Shown here piece by piece: positions 49,560-60,372 of a DNA stretch of 64,000 nucleotides; positions within the stretch are counted from its first letter, which is position 1; each line of letters starts with the position of its first letter. This DNA is from Siphonodentalium dalli (taxonomy: Eukaryota > Mollusca > Scaphopoda > Gadilida > Siphonodentaliidae), in the NCBI GenBank assembly GCA_032622095.1, contig CP136063.1:91551980-91615979 (forward strand), given 5' to 3'. The position numbers and the translations under genes were made by a program. The notes under the pieces were generated by a model. It saw only the letters and a program-made list of their open reading frames with translations. It was not told the DNA's origin and did not search any database.

Positions 49560-49789
49560 ACTTCAACGTAAACTAGTGTTATACCTACCAATTTCACTAA
49601 CTGATTTATGTCAAAAAAACATGGACTAACACATATCTTGCCATTATAAACACTAGATTCTCATCCAATTGTTTTTATTGGAGTCGATAATTCATATCGT
49701 ATTTTATTAGTCAAGTTTCAAAAACTCAACTTACAGTTTGGCGAGGTGAGTAGATAGGCGTCCGGACCATTGTGCAAGACCATTAGTGG

Positions 49790-50300
49790 GATACTAGTAA
49801 CTCAAACAAACATCAACCGATTTAATTGATATTTGGTATATGCGTCTGCAACAACAATATCTCGAACAAGTTCGAAAACCAGATTTTCCGGTCTTTTATA
49901 TGAAAGTTATGGGTGTTATTTTGTCTATTTTTAGTGACTGATCATTCATGACAAGTTAGCTAGATAACTCAAACTTTGACCGATTTCAATGATATTCAGC
50001 ATTTGAGTCTATGATCACCTCCAAATGGGAGCTATCGAATTTGAACGATTTTTTATGAAAAACATGGCCGCAAGCAGCCATCTTGAATTTCAAATGTGAA
50101 TTCGTCAGCATGCCCTTCAGCCCACATTTATTGCAGATTTGTTTTTGAAACTTTACAGGCTTATTTTTACCTGAGTAATGGCCCTTAGTTCTGAGTTATG
50201 GTTATTTAGTCGTCCATTTTTAGTGATTCTTGGTCAGACAGAGTGACTCTTATGGGGGAAAAAAACCTCTTTGATGTGCAACCCTTGTTTTTGATATTTT
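49790..50300 (+). repeat. Interspersed repeat of the CATGGCCGC-AGCCATCTTG type
   Basis: Phrases such as AACAAACATCAACCGATTTA, CACCTCCAAATGGGAGCTAT and ACATGGCCGCAAGCAGCCAT echo the repeats at 3060-3545 and 54880-55760. Noncoding. Confidence 0.65.
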
Positions 50301-50310
50301 ATTCTTGCTA

Positions 50311-50500
50311 AAGGGGTACTGTACGATAAATACCTCCATTTATGGGACCATCTCCCTTGTATACTCAACAGAATATATATGCAACAAATGAATTAATTTG
50401 AGCCATGGATTAGTGCAAAATACATGCATGTGCTCAATGAATGATGGAAACCTGGTAATTATAAGGAAAATGAGTTTATGTAAAATTGTAATACGACCCT
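50311..50500 (+). mobile_element. MITE with AAGGGGTACTGTAC terminus, single arm
   Basis: The left arm only of the family at 24372 and 40337: AAGGGGTACTGTACGATAAA, then TATGGGACCATCTCC and GCAACAAATGAAT. The matching right arm is missing; the copy breaks near 50500. Confidence 0.8.
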
Positions 50501-51384
50501 GCCTAACTATGCTTAAAAGCCATGTCCTTATTGGCCAGTGGCCCGAGTTACCATGGCTATCTCGTTCCAGTTTTGTGGTACAATTCTACTTTTTCCAATT
50601 GTACCACGAAAAAAATCGGTTTATTCAGATCGCCGCACGCGACTTTTCCCGTCTTTTCTAACTCCGCGCAAACGGGGCATCAACGGAGTACACCCGCACC
50701 GTAACCCTTTGAATTTTGCTACATCTTGACAATCTTGCGAATTTTCTAGCGATTTGTCGCTTGAAACCAGTTTGGTTGCCAATGAATATGGTCCAAATGA
50801 TGTTATGGTATATTGATATATGTTACGACCAAAGAAAGTTACTTAATAAGTATATTAAATGACAAAATAAATCCATGCATGGGGCCGGGCTGTGCATTCG
50901 TCGATTCGATCGAATCTCGATCATATTCGATATTTCGGAATCAAGTTGAAAATGAAAGCGTTTGTTCACCAGTACAGAAGGGGAATAAGATTAGTTTAGT
51001 AAACTAGATAATTTAGATCGCTTTGTGTAAGGAAATTGGTCCATAGTCGATTATCATATATTCATGTTGTCCCAACAACGTTCAAAACAGAAATGACCGC
51101 AATCGTATGTCCTGTACAATTTAAATGAAACGCACGGGCGCCGCTGAAAACACATCGTTTTTTAGCCAATCACAACGATTATTTCTAGAAGAGGTGCCTC
51201 GAAAAGTCAACGGGGGAATTTCATAACAAGACAAGACATTACTAGAGTACTCCATGCAAAGAAATCGAGTACGCCCAATACGAATTACACCACGAAATGT
51301 TTTCTCACCTGATAACCGAAAAAGCGCAGTATTTCGTTGACTATTCAGTCGAATTGTGACCATAAACTTTCAGTCGTATTACAA
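50501..51384. other. No gene recognised
   Basis: Contains a short hairpin at about 50573-50612 (GTGGTACAATT ... AATTGTACCAC), whose phrase GTGGTACAA recurs in the palindrome at 51385. Overlapping open frames in all three forward frames at 50398-50729 have no domain. Confidence 0.4.
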
Positions 51385-51531
51385 AAGAAATAAATACACG
51401 GTGTATCGGTGTGTATGGTCAAGTTGTACCACAAAAAACTGATTGTAGGACTCCGCTACGCGTCGTCCTACAATCAGTTTTTTGTGGTACAACTTGACCA
51501 TACACACCTCTACACCGTGTATTTATTTCTT
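51385..51531. repeat. Near-perfect 147-bp palindrome
   Basis: Arms 51385-51451 and 51465-51531 are 67 bases each with two mismatches, around a 13-base loop (TCCGCTACGCGTC). Phrases: ATAAATACACGGTGTA, AAGTTGTACCACAAAAAACT, GATTGTAGGAC. Near identity of the arms implies recent formation or selection for pairing. Confidence 0.95.
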
Positions 51532-52744
51532 AAATAATTTCCATATACTAGTAGAAAAAAAAATCAAAGGATGGACCAAAAATAGGGTCGGGAGTGGGTG
51601 AGAATCTAGCATTTTGTTTATATTCATAGTATTTCTACATGTTTGCTATTTATTTATGTAATATATAGAAAGAAACTTATTTTCTTGTTATCCATCAATG
51701 CTTTCTTCAAGATATGTTGTGAATTTGTTTTAAAATATTGATCTTGACCTGAGAGCTAATTATACTTCCATGTTTTACATGGAAGTATATTGTTTTTGTG
51801 ATTTTTATTTTTCTCTATTATTATTTGCCTTCTTCTTAGCAATTTTATAATGAGCATAGCTCAGTCAATACAAGAGTTAGAAAGCTAAAACTTTGTATGT
51901 ATATATATGTATACAAACTCTAGTGCTTGGGCATATTGATAATCATGTCCTCACTTGATTTGCAGAGTTATCTCCCTTTATGTGAACAATTGGTGTTTTC
52001 AGAACTCCGAAAATATAAGGAGTACAGCACTGAAATTTGGTCGATACATACATCTTGATATCCACTGAATCATGAGCACATCAAAAACTTTGTCCGTCTT
52101 TCCTCTCCAGAGTTATCTCCCATATATATGTCAACCTCGAAATCTTCTGATCGCCTGTTCTCAAATAGCAAGAAAGATAGCTGGATTTAGTTTCTATGAT
52201 AGTGCTGGCCGTTGTCAATATACTTCACAAAAATAATTTGGACAGGGTCGGACTTACATTTTTTGGTTAGGGTGGGGGCGAAATTTTCGCAATTATTTTT
52301 TTGCGATGATTTCAATCATTTTTACTACCATGTATCTTTAGGACGTACTAATGATCCTCCTGAAAGAATTTTGTAAATCGGTTGAGAAATGTCCAAGTTA
52401 CAGACCATCGAAAATTAATAATTTGGCTTATGAAGGAGCATGGGAGAGGGTGAGACCATACCGGGGAGGCGATGAGACCATGCCGGTGGTGATACCATGT
52501 CGGGGTGGTGAGACCAGGCCGAGGATGGTGAGACCAGGCTGACCGGTGGCGGATGTAAACGTCAGATTTAGCACCAAAAAAAAACAACAAAAAAACAAGT
52601 CCAGCGGAATAATATTTTTATTGCGTGCTCCAGATGGGAAGAGTGATTCGGACCGGAATATACCATTTATCAGTTTTTTGTCCCAACCGTTGCCGATCTA
52701 CAGCATGGACAAGAAAATGACATATTTTTGGCGCCAATTCCAAT
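51532..52744. other. No gene recognised
   Basis: AT-rich; short GGTGAGACCA-type imperfect repeats at 52450-52540. Nothing coding supported. Confidence 0.4.
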
Positions 52745-54030
52745 GGGCTAATTGATGAGCAAGGTTAATGCAGGAGCGGGTATGGTGGTATCTCACAGGT
52801 AGGCCCCCGAAGTTTGATAGCTCTACTATAACAGCAACCTGCCCAACAGCGAGCGAGGTTCGGTGGGTTCAGACTTTTTGCAAATTCCAACAAAAATCAA
52901 AGGGGGGAAATTGTCTAAAAAATGAAACATCGAGCTAAAAAATTTCTGAGTAGTGCATATGATAGATAGTATCCAAGCACAACATATTGATGTCTGCTTA
53001 ATTGGCGCTAAGGTCGAAGGTTTACTCGTGGCGAGGCTTTATAATCTAAATAAGATTTGTTAAGTGCTGTATCACTAACCTATTTTTCTCGCCAAATCCG
53101 ACCGGGTTAATGAAGGAGCGAGCTAATGCAGGAGCAGGTACGTCGATATACTTATGGTAATATCCGAAAGTTTGACCGCTCTACTATCAAAGCAACCTGA
53201 CCAACAGAGAGCTCGTGTTCAGGTGGGTTCAAATTGGCAAATTCCAACAAAAACCAAAAGTTGAAAAATACTTCAAAATATCAAATACGGAGTTACAATG
53301 TTGCTGATGAGCGGGTGTGATAGGGGGTATCAACGCCCAACTCTGGTGCGATTTCTTAAGTTTCAGAGCAAAGGGTTTAATAGTGGCGACGCGATATAGC
53401 GTAATACGTACTACATGCAGATGAACACAGCCTGCCATAGATATATGGCAAAACTCGAAATTCTCCAATATTCCGGTCAAATTCAAACAGGCTAATGAAG
53501 GAGCGAGTGAAATGCGCTAGCAAGTACATCGGTATACAATAGATACATCCTGGAAGTTTGACTGTCGTGGTTTAAAAGCAATCCGTTTAACAGAGAGCTT
53601 GCATCGGTGTGGGTCGAGGCTTTCGGCAAATTCCGTGAAATGTTCTAACGTTTAAAATAAATGCGCAATGAGTTAATCAGGATTAAGTGCCCGATATTAC
53701 ATGCATTCACATGTTAATAGGAAAATACCACCGGATGACTGTATACACTAGGACATTTATCAATATTAATATAATGCAGGGACAGGTACGTCGGTATACT
53801 GTCAGATTGCCCCCAAATTTTGACTGCTCTGCTATAAAAGCAATCTGCCCAACGGAGAGCTCGGTTAGGGATGGTTCACAAGTTTGAAAAATTCCACCGA
53901 AACTAAATTGGGGGGGGGGGGTGGAAGGAATCTCGAATCCAGATAATGCAAAATTGACGAGTGGATGTGATGGGTAGTATCTATGTGCAATTTAGTGCGA
54001 TTTTCTAAGTTTTTGAGCGAACGACTATAG
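52745..54030 (+). repeat. ~340-bp diverged tandem repeat, four units
   Basis: Units start near 52760, 53105, 53490 and 53765 with phrases like AATGCAGGAGCAGGTACGTC, then AGTTTGACCGCTCTACTAT, GCAACCTGACCAACAGAGAG and CAAATTCCAACAAAAACCAA, and end with GATAGGGGGTATC and GTGCGATTT. Divergence is high, so the array is old. Confidence 0.75.
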
Positions 54031-54879
54031 AATGTTGCACGGCCGTAGCATCATATTAATGATATATATCTTAAGACTTTCATGGCTTACAGTGGTATGT
54101 AGTATTTCGCTTATGTAGTGTGAGAGTGTTTGCTATAAATTAGCAGCCAGGGTTGTGGCGTATTGCATAATATTAGTATTATTATAACAATCGTAACAAG
54201 AGACTAAGGGCAGTAATCGCCACGACAGTTTTAACAAATAAATCCGCATATATCATTAATAATATACCAACAAGTCGAAATTCTGAACTTACAATCCATG
54301 TCTATGATCTTTTTCTCATTCATTTCTTTTAATTATTTAATATATAATTTCCATATAATATAAAGATTGAGTTCATTAAAAATTAAATATTCCATGGAAG
54401 TATAAAATTTCTGGCATTTCAGAAATTTAAATCCTAGTTTAATGATTATGTTTTTGTGATATGTTTCCTGTGTTGGTGGATATGTTGAAGATTCCAGCCA
54501 CACGTGCAGCACTTTCTTGTGATATTGCTCTTTCTAGTCGCATCATACAAAATAATGATGATATCGACTTCATTCATTCATTGTAGCCTCATCCATTCAT
54601 TCTAGTCATATGTACAACAACATGTTTGTTTTTTTTATCAAATCTTCAAATGTACGGTATTCTCAGGAAACTAAATGCGTAATATATTTAAAATGATATA
54701 CATGTAAAATCATGTATACAATACAGACGAGCATATGAAAATTTTAAATTTTGGTTCCAATAGTAGCAATATAACTCTTTTCTACTTCCTTTGTAATTGT
54801 GAAGAATTTGGTACACAAAACTCCCATTTTTGGTGTTTACGATTTCCTTCAGAACATCATACAGGTCAAATCTCTCATC
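54031..54879. other. No gene recognised
   Basis: AT-rich spacer within the giant element; nothing supported. Confidence 0.4.
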
Positions 54880-55760
54880 CGATCATCACCAAACTTCATT
54901 ATGGATATTCGGGGTGACCCCTAGATGGGAGCCATCATTTTTTTCCGAATTTTGTTTTACCGGCGTGATTAGGATAACATCTATATCTATCGAATTAAAA
55001 TAATTTTCGATTAAAAACATGACTGCCAGCATCCATCTTGGATATTACTCTTTGCATGACAACACTTTGAGATACCCTACATACCACATCACTCATCTGA
55101 TCGTCACCAAACTTCATATGGATCCTCGTGGTGACCTTTAGATGGGTACTTACCATTTATTCCAAATTTTAATACATTGCCGATAGTGGCCATTCTGGTT
55201 TTCACATTCTAATTAAACACCCTACAGCCCACAGGCCCCTGGGAATAAATACCAGATATTCCAATATATACTTTAACAGTGACTGGTATAGTATATATTG
55301 GTATATCTGCTATTTTCCACCAGGAGCCTGTGTTGCAGCCCATAAATATTGGCAAAATGTTTGGAAAAGTTACAGGCATGTTTGAGATCACCACTAGATG
55401 GGAGCTACATGTATTGAATTTGAATGAATTTTTTTATAAAAACAAAAACAAAAAAACATGGTCGCTGGCAGCCATCTTGGATTTTACTCTTTGCATGACT
55501 AAATTCTTTGGCACGCCCTACAGACCACATCATCCCTCATCCAATCGTCTCCAAACTTCATATCTATCCTTGCTGTGACCTCTAGACGGGAGCTTACCAT
55601 TTTTTCTGAATTTTTTTTTAAAACATGGCTGCCAGCCACAATCTTTAATTTCACATTTCAATCGGCACACCCTGCAGAGGCATGTCTGCGATCGCCTCCA
55701 GATAGGAGCTATCAAATTTGATACATTTTCAATCAAAAACATGGCCATTATACATCCTGT
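54880..55760 (+). repeat. Diverged tandem repeat of the CATGGCTGCCAGC-CATCTTGG type
   Basis: About five units of 100-200 bases share TCACCAAACTTCATATGGAT, GGTGACCTCTAGATGGGAGC, AAAACATGGCTGCCAGC and CATCTTGGATTTTACTCTTT. Similar repeats are widespread in marine invertebrate genomes. A small inverted repeat (55229-55333) interrupts it. Confidence 0.8.
55229..55333. repeat. Short inverted repeat (CACAGGCYCCTGG termini)
   Basis: CACAGGCCCCTGGGAATAAA pairs with TTTTCCACCAGGAGCCTGTG, and the inner AGATATTCCAATATATAC pairs with GTATATATTGGTATATCT. A single arm of the same sequence (CCCCAGGAGCCTGTGG) is at about 48190-48205. A tiny MITE family. Confidence 0.75.
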
Positions 55761-57000
55761 GATTTGATATAAATAATAGTATTTGAAGTGACCAACAATG
55801 TTCAAGCCTAAATTATACTGATTCAACTGGATACTATATATATAATAATTTTTCATGACATGAAGGGGAAAGATTTATATATAATGGGCATAACAATAAA
55901 TGTTAGAAGATACCTGAATCCCCTACTTGTTTCCATATAGGGAAAAAGTAAACAAAAATATCCTCATATTGACACACTTTGGGGCACAATTAACTTGAAC
56001 TGTTGTCTTGTAAAATTGCACTTTTAACATTGTAGGACACATTACATATTTTTGATACAAATGTGTGGCATTTCATAATGGTATTCATGAATATTGGATT
56101 TTAACTATACTGTTTTATTTCATCCGTCCATGAGTGTAAACAAGCAAATTAGCATCACCAATATATAGTTCAAATGATAGTATATGTTAACATTTTTGTT
56201 GCCTTCACATACTCTAGTTTGTTATGTGTACACCTATAAGTTTTCTATGTTTAAATATATAAATGAAGCTGATTTATTTCAACATTGTGTCATCTTATTC
56301 TCCTGCGTAAACCTCTGTCAATACACTTAATTGCCCCCCCCCCCCAATGTCTAATTAAACGCAAGAATGTCAACACACAGCTATTAGAATTGTATTTGGT
56401 GTCTACAAACATTCAAATGTATTTCAGTTTTATATTTGAATGTTTGTTTGAATGTCCTTCAAATTCAACAGGGGAGTCTTCTGGATCAATGATTCTTCCC
56501 GTGGACCACTCTGTCCAAAACAAAGCAGTTCGTCTTGTGCCCATGTGGGAGTCGTGTCAATTTTAGCGAAACTGCAAAAAAATTGACCGACCACTGTCTG
56601 ATTAAACGCAGGGACGTGGCTAGATCGAGGGTCTGTGTTGGGGGGGGGGTGTCCATCTTCGGAAATTCTAATTGCACACACCCCCCTTGAATCAGAATCA
56701 AACCAAGCACAAGGTTTGCATAATTCCATTTGCACCCCGCCCCTTGCACCTCAGTGATCAGGCCTAGTATCCTATATATTAATAAACCACGGTTCTATAT
56801 ATTCCCGGTATGAGAACATTCAGATATTTTAACCTAAAAAATTGTATAAATCCTAACATCTAGTGGTCTAACTCCAGACAAATGCATATGGCACATGCAC
56901 ATTAATTAGAAGGGATTAAATCGACTTTATTTTATTGATGTAGTGTTTATTTAGTTATTTAATTATGTCCCCTACTTAATTTGGTTGATTTAGTGTCATG
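55761..57000. other. No gene recognised; relic of the 775-bp repeat
   Basis: 56400-56470 (TATATTTGAATGTTTGTTTG, then AATGTCCTTCAAATTC) resembles part of the 775-bp unit in the reverse orientation. The phrase TTAAACGCA recurs at about 56354, 56602 and 57637 beside C- or G-rich runs. No coding exon supported. Confidence 0.45.
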
Positions 57001-57560
57001 TTTGTGTAGGCTAAAGTGAAATTTTTCCAACCGATGACCATTTCACTCCACAAGTTGGACCAAATGTAGTAAAATTGTTAATTATTTTTTTAAACTAAAT
57101 AGCAGTTTTGTATTGGCCACGGGGGAGGGACAATGACACACCGGGCCGGGCATGGAAATTTGTTGAAATCTGAACAAGAATATCGCAAATCCTAGCATCT
57201 AGACTAGCCTTAAGCCTTCCTATAGAGTTGGATATTTCAAACCTGACACACCCACTTAGGTCAGCTTAGGTTGGAAAATTTCCAACTGATGACAATTCCA
57301 ATGACAATGTTAACCAAATGTATGACAATATTGTTTTCTTAAATTAACAAGCTTGTTTTGACTGGCCACAGGGGAGGGACCAGGACACAAGCTTTCCAAG
57401 TGTTAGGAATTTCCAACATGTCACTCCCATAATGTTGGAATATTTCCAACTGATGACCATCTCAGTCCAAAAGGTAGGAAAATATGCAAATATATTGGTC
57501 CAAAAACAATAAATTGTTCGAAAATCAAACTTCATGAACATTTTCGACCTTTTGTTTGTG
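57001..57560 (+). repeat. Diverged ~200-bp tandem repeat, 2-3 units
   Basis: Phrases TTTCCAACYGATGACCAT, GACCAAATGT and TGGCCACGGGGGAGGGAC recur near 57028, 57278 and 57449 (first phrase) and near 57116 and 57363 (last). Confidence 0.7.
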
Positions 57561-57689
57561 TGAAATTTCCAACTAATGTTTTGGCAGGTACCACCCCACC
57601 CCCCCCCCCCCCCCCAAAACCATGTCTCCACTTCTCTGATTAAACGCAATAATTTTATAAAAGATATATTACAAAAAGTATTTATACAA

Positions 57690-59499
57690 GCATTCAAATA
57701 TATCGAATAAGAACCCTATAAGATACTTCGAAGCACATGTTTGAATCTCGTTCGGAACTTAGAACAATATGTCTAAAGTTCGCCGTGAGTGCAGAGGGTA
57801 GAGGCAAAACCAGTGGATCAATAACCTTGAAATTTCGGTAGGGAAATCCTATGGAGCATAGATTATTCCCACGTAATACCACTTGGACCGAAACAGAGCG
57901 GTTCTACCTGTGTACATATTTGAATTTCAGTTTGAATGTCTTTCAAAGGGGAAAGGAACATTCGGAAAATTATGTAAAAAAAAAAAGTTTAAAAAATTTG
58001 TGAATTGGAGAGCGCGAATTAGGTCTAGAGAAGTCTCCTTGTGCAAACTGGAAACTGCGGTTTTTTTTGTTGGAAATTGTGCTGTGAAGTTAGACGGACG
58101 TTGGACGTTCGTGGACATTCAACAATTTGATTATTTGCATGGAAATATGTTTGCAAGGAGGGTGATTTTTTTAAATAAGAGTTGTGTGGGCACAAGGCAG
58201 CTGTTAGTCATATCAACAAATGCGAGTTTATGGTATTTCATTGAAAACAGACCGTGTCGCGAATGTCCACGAACGTCCAACGTCCGTCCAACTTCACAGC
58301 GATATTCTCAAATATTTGATCACACCCATTATCTCACAAACTGCAAGCATTATGATATGCCGATGATTTTCATTCGTTACACATCCGGGTACGCCCATGG
58401 CACCCGAAACGGGCCCTATAATTGGGCCAGAAGCATATATTTGAATGTCTGTTTGAATGTCTTTCGAAAGGTAAACAAATGGACGTTCGACTTAGAAAAT
58501 TCTGTCTAAAGTTCGCCGTGAGTGCAGAGGGTAGAGGCAAAACCAGTGGATCAATAACCTTGAAATTTCGGTAGGGAAATCCTATGGAGCATAGATTATT
58601 CCCACGCAATACCGCTTGGACCGAAACAAAGCGGTTCTACCTGTGCCTATATATGTGCGATTCGAGTCATCTGCCGGTAACCCCTTTTTAGATCCACAGT
58701 GTTGAACGTCCAACGTCCAATGTTTTTCAAAGTAAAAAACATTCGGAAAATTCTCTTAAATTTTTTTTTAAAATTTGTCTGTTTGAGAGCGCGAATTAGG
58801 TCAAGAGAAGTCTCCTGGTGCAAACTGGAAACTGCGTTTTTTTTTTGGTGGAAATTGTGCTGTGAAGTTAGACGGACGTTGGACGTTCGTGGACATTCAA
58901 CAATTTGATTATTTGCATGGAAATATGTTTGCAAGGAGGGTGATTTTTTTAAATAAGAGTTGTGTGGGCACAAGGCAGCTGTTAGTCATATCAACAAATG
59001 CGAGTCTATGGTATTTCATTGAAAACAGACCGTGTCGCGAATGTCCACGAACGTCCAACGTCCGTCCAACTTCACAGCGATATTCCCAAATATTTGATCA
59101 CCCCCATTATCTCACAAACTGCAAGCATTATGATATGCCGATGATTTTCATTCGTTACACATCCGGGTACGCCCATGGCACCCGAAACGGGCCCTATAAT
59201 TGGGCCAGAAGCATATATTTGAATGTCTGTTTGAATGTCTTTCGAAAGGTAAACAAATGGACGTTCGACTTAGAAAATTCTGTCTAAAGTTCGCCGTGAG
59301 TGCAGAGGGTAGAGGCAAAACCAGTGGATCAATAACCTTGAAATTTCGGTAGGGAAATCCTATGGAGCATAGATTATTCCCACGCAATACCGCTTGGACC
59401 GAAACAAAGCGGTTCTACCTGTGCCTATATATGTGCGATTCGAGTCATCTGCCGGTAACCCCTTTTTAGATCCACAGTGTTGAACGTCCAATGTCAAAC
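57690..59499 (-). repeat. ~775-bp tandem array, 2.4 units, reverse arm
   Basis: Same unit as 40938-47526, inverted. Unit landmarks on the minus strand recur at 57882, 58609 and 59387 (spacings 727 and 778). The inner unit has a deletion and rearrangement around 57905-57990 and a degenerate inner end near 57690-57770. The outer two units are about as similar to the forward-arm units as those are to each other. Confidence 0.95.
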
Positions 59500-59593
59500 C
59501 AACTTCACACTAATTTTCATCTGCAAATATGCGGTGTTTAGATCGTTTTTGTTGAACGTCCAACGTCCAATGTCAAACCAACTTCACACACCT
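59500..59593 (-). repeat. Right leader of the giant element
   Basis: Mirror image of 40838-40937: CAACTTCACACACCT at the end, preceded by GAACGTCCAACGTCCAATGT and the AAATATGCGGTGTTTAGATC spacer. Confidence 0.8.
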
Positions 59594-59603
59594 ACGTTTT
59601 ATA
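59594..59603 (+). repeat. Right target-site duplication of the giant foldback element
   Basis: ACGTTTTATA, identical and in the same orientation to 40829-40838. Confidence 0.75.
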
Positions 59604-60082
59604 CACATTATGGACTTTCTTAATGGCCATTTCCCCCACCAGCATCATAGCACATTAGCACGACCACTTAACCAGTGATGATTGCTGGATATTCGTTCTC
59701 ATAGAGCTATTAAAATTGCACTTTTTGTGGATTAGAATGGTCGATCATTCATTTAATACCGTACTTCTCTGGGGACGGTATATGATTTGGAAATAATTAT
59801 TGAATTGATAGAATTATCACAGAGGGTACCTTTTTCGACATTCTATCGACAGCGTATATAGTTGCAGCAAATGTAAGAAATTACTTCAGAAACCACTCTT
59901 AGAATTGGAGGCTGAATATTACGATTCGCTTAACCCTTTACCCAACAAAGCGGCCAAAAACGCCCAAATAAAGCTTCAACAGCCTAAAATATCTTCGGTC
60001 TGTCTCACTAACACCATACAAATATGGATATCATTGGAACCGGTTCATTGACCACATTGTGATGGTTACAGTTATGCCCTGT

Positions 60083-60151
60083 GCCAATGCATTCTCTTAT
60101 ATATGCGAGTCGACCATAGGTCGCCTCGCATATATAAGAGAATGCATTGGC
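60083..60151. repeat. 69-bp near-perfect palindrome
   Basis: Arms 60083-60115 and 60119-60151 differ at one base; the centre is ATA. It contains TATATA-rich arms and a GTCGACC / GGTCGCC tip. Confidence 0.95.
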
Positions 60152-60273
60152 CTAAAAACATTCTTTTTTAACACTTTTTACCATTTTTTCTTACATTCTT
60201 TAACAATTTTATAATTTTTTAACATTTTTTATAATATTTTTCTACATTCTTTGACAATTTTATCATTTGTTAA

Positions 60274-60342
60274 GCCAATGCATTCTCTTATATATGCGAG
60301 GCGACCTATGGTCGACTCGCATATATAAGAAAATGCATTGGC
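60274..60342. repeat. 69-bp near-perfect palindrome, inverted copy
   Basis: The same palindrome as at 60083-60151 in reverse (GCGAGGCGACC tip first), with AAGAAAATGCATTGGC at the right arm. The two may derive from one nested insertion with mirrored ends. Confidence 0.9.
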
Positions 60343-60372
60343 ACAGGGCCGTTCTGTTGGGTAAGGGGTTTA

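Larger units (their letters stand above)
40838..59593. mobile_element. Giant (~18.8 kb) foldback element with tandem-repeat inverted arms
   Basis: The outer termini AGGTGTGCGAAGTTGG (left) and, inverted, AGGTGTGTGAAGTTGG (right) are each followed by the same ~80-bp leader and then by ~775-bp repeats. The left arm has about 8.5 units, the right about 2.4. The sequences just outside are a 9-10 bp direct repeat. Direct flanking repeats at mirror-image ends are what transposition of a single unit would leave. A 9-bp duplication and repeat-built arms resemble Mutator-class foldback elements; the class is inference. The 10-kb centre holds secondary insertions and no recognised transposase, so it is probably non-autonomous. 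Confidence 0.65.
59934..60368. mobile_element. piggyBac-like MITE, complete, with two internal palindromes
   Basis: Termini CCCTTTACCCAACA and, inverted, CCCCTTACCCAACA, flanked by TTAA (59930-59933) and TTTA (60369-60372). Inside are two ~69-bp palindromes in opposite orientation (60083-60151 and 60274-60342) built on GCCAATGCATTCTCTTATAT and GCGAGTCGACC, separated by a run of diverged ACATTTTTTA-like repeats. The window start carries a related partial copy. Confidence 0.75.

Noticed and set aside
50398-50729. Three overlapping forward frames of 60-87 codons
   Set aside because: All three frames open over the same DNA, partly within a truncated MITE; no domain.
56285-56749. Overlapping 87-101 codon frames near poly-C and poly-G runs
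   Set aside because: Open in several frames on both strands around homopolymers, no recognisable domain.
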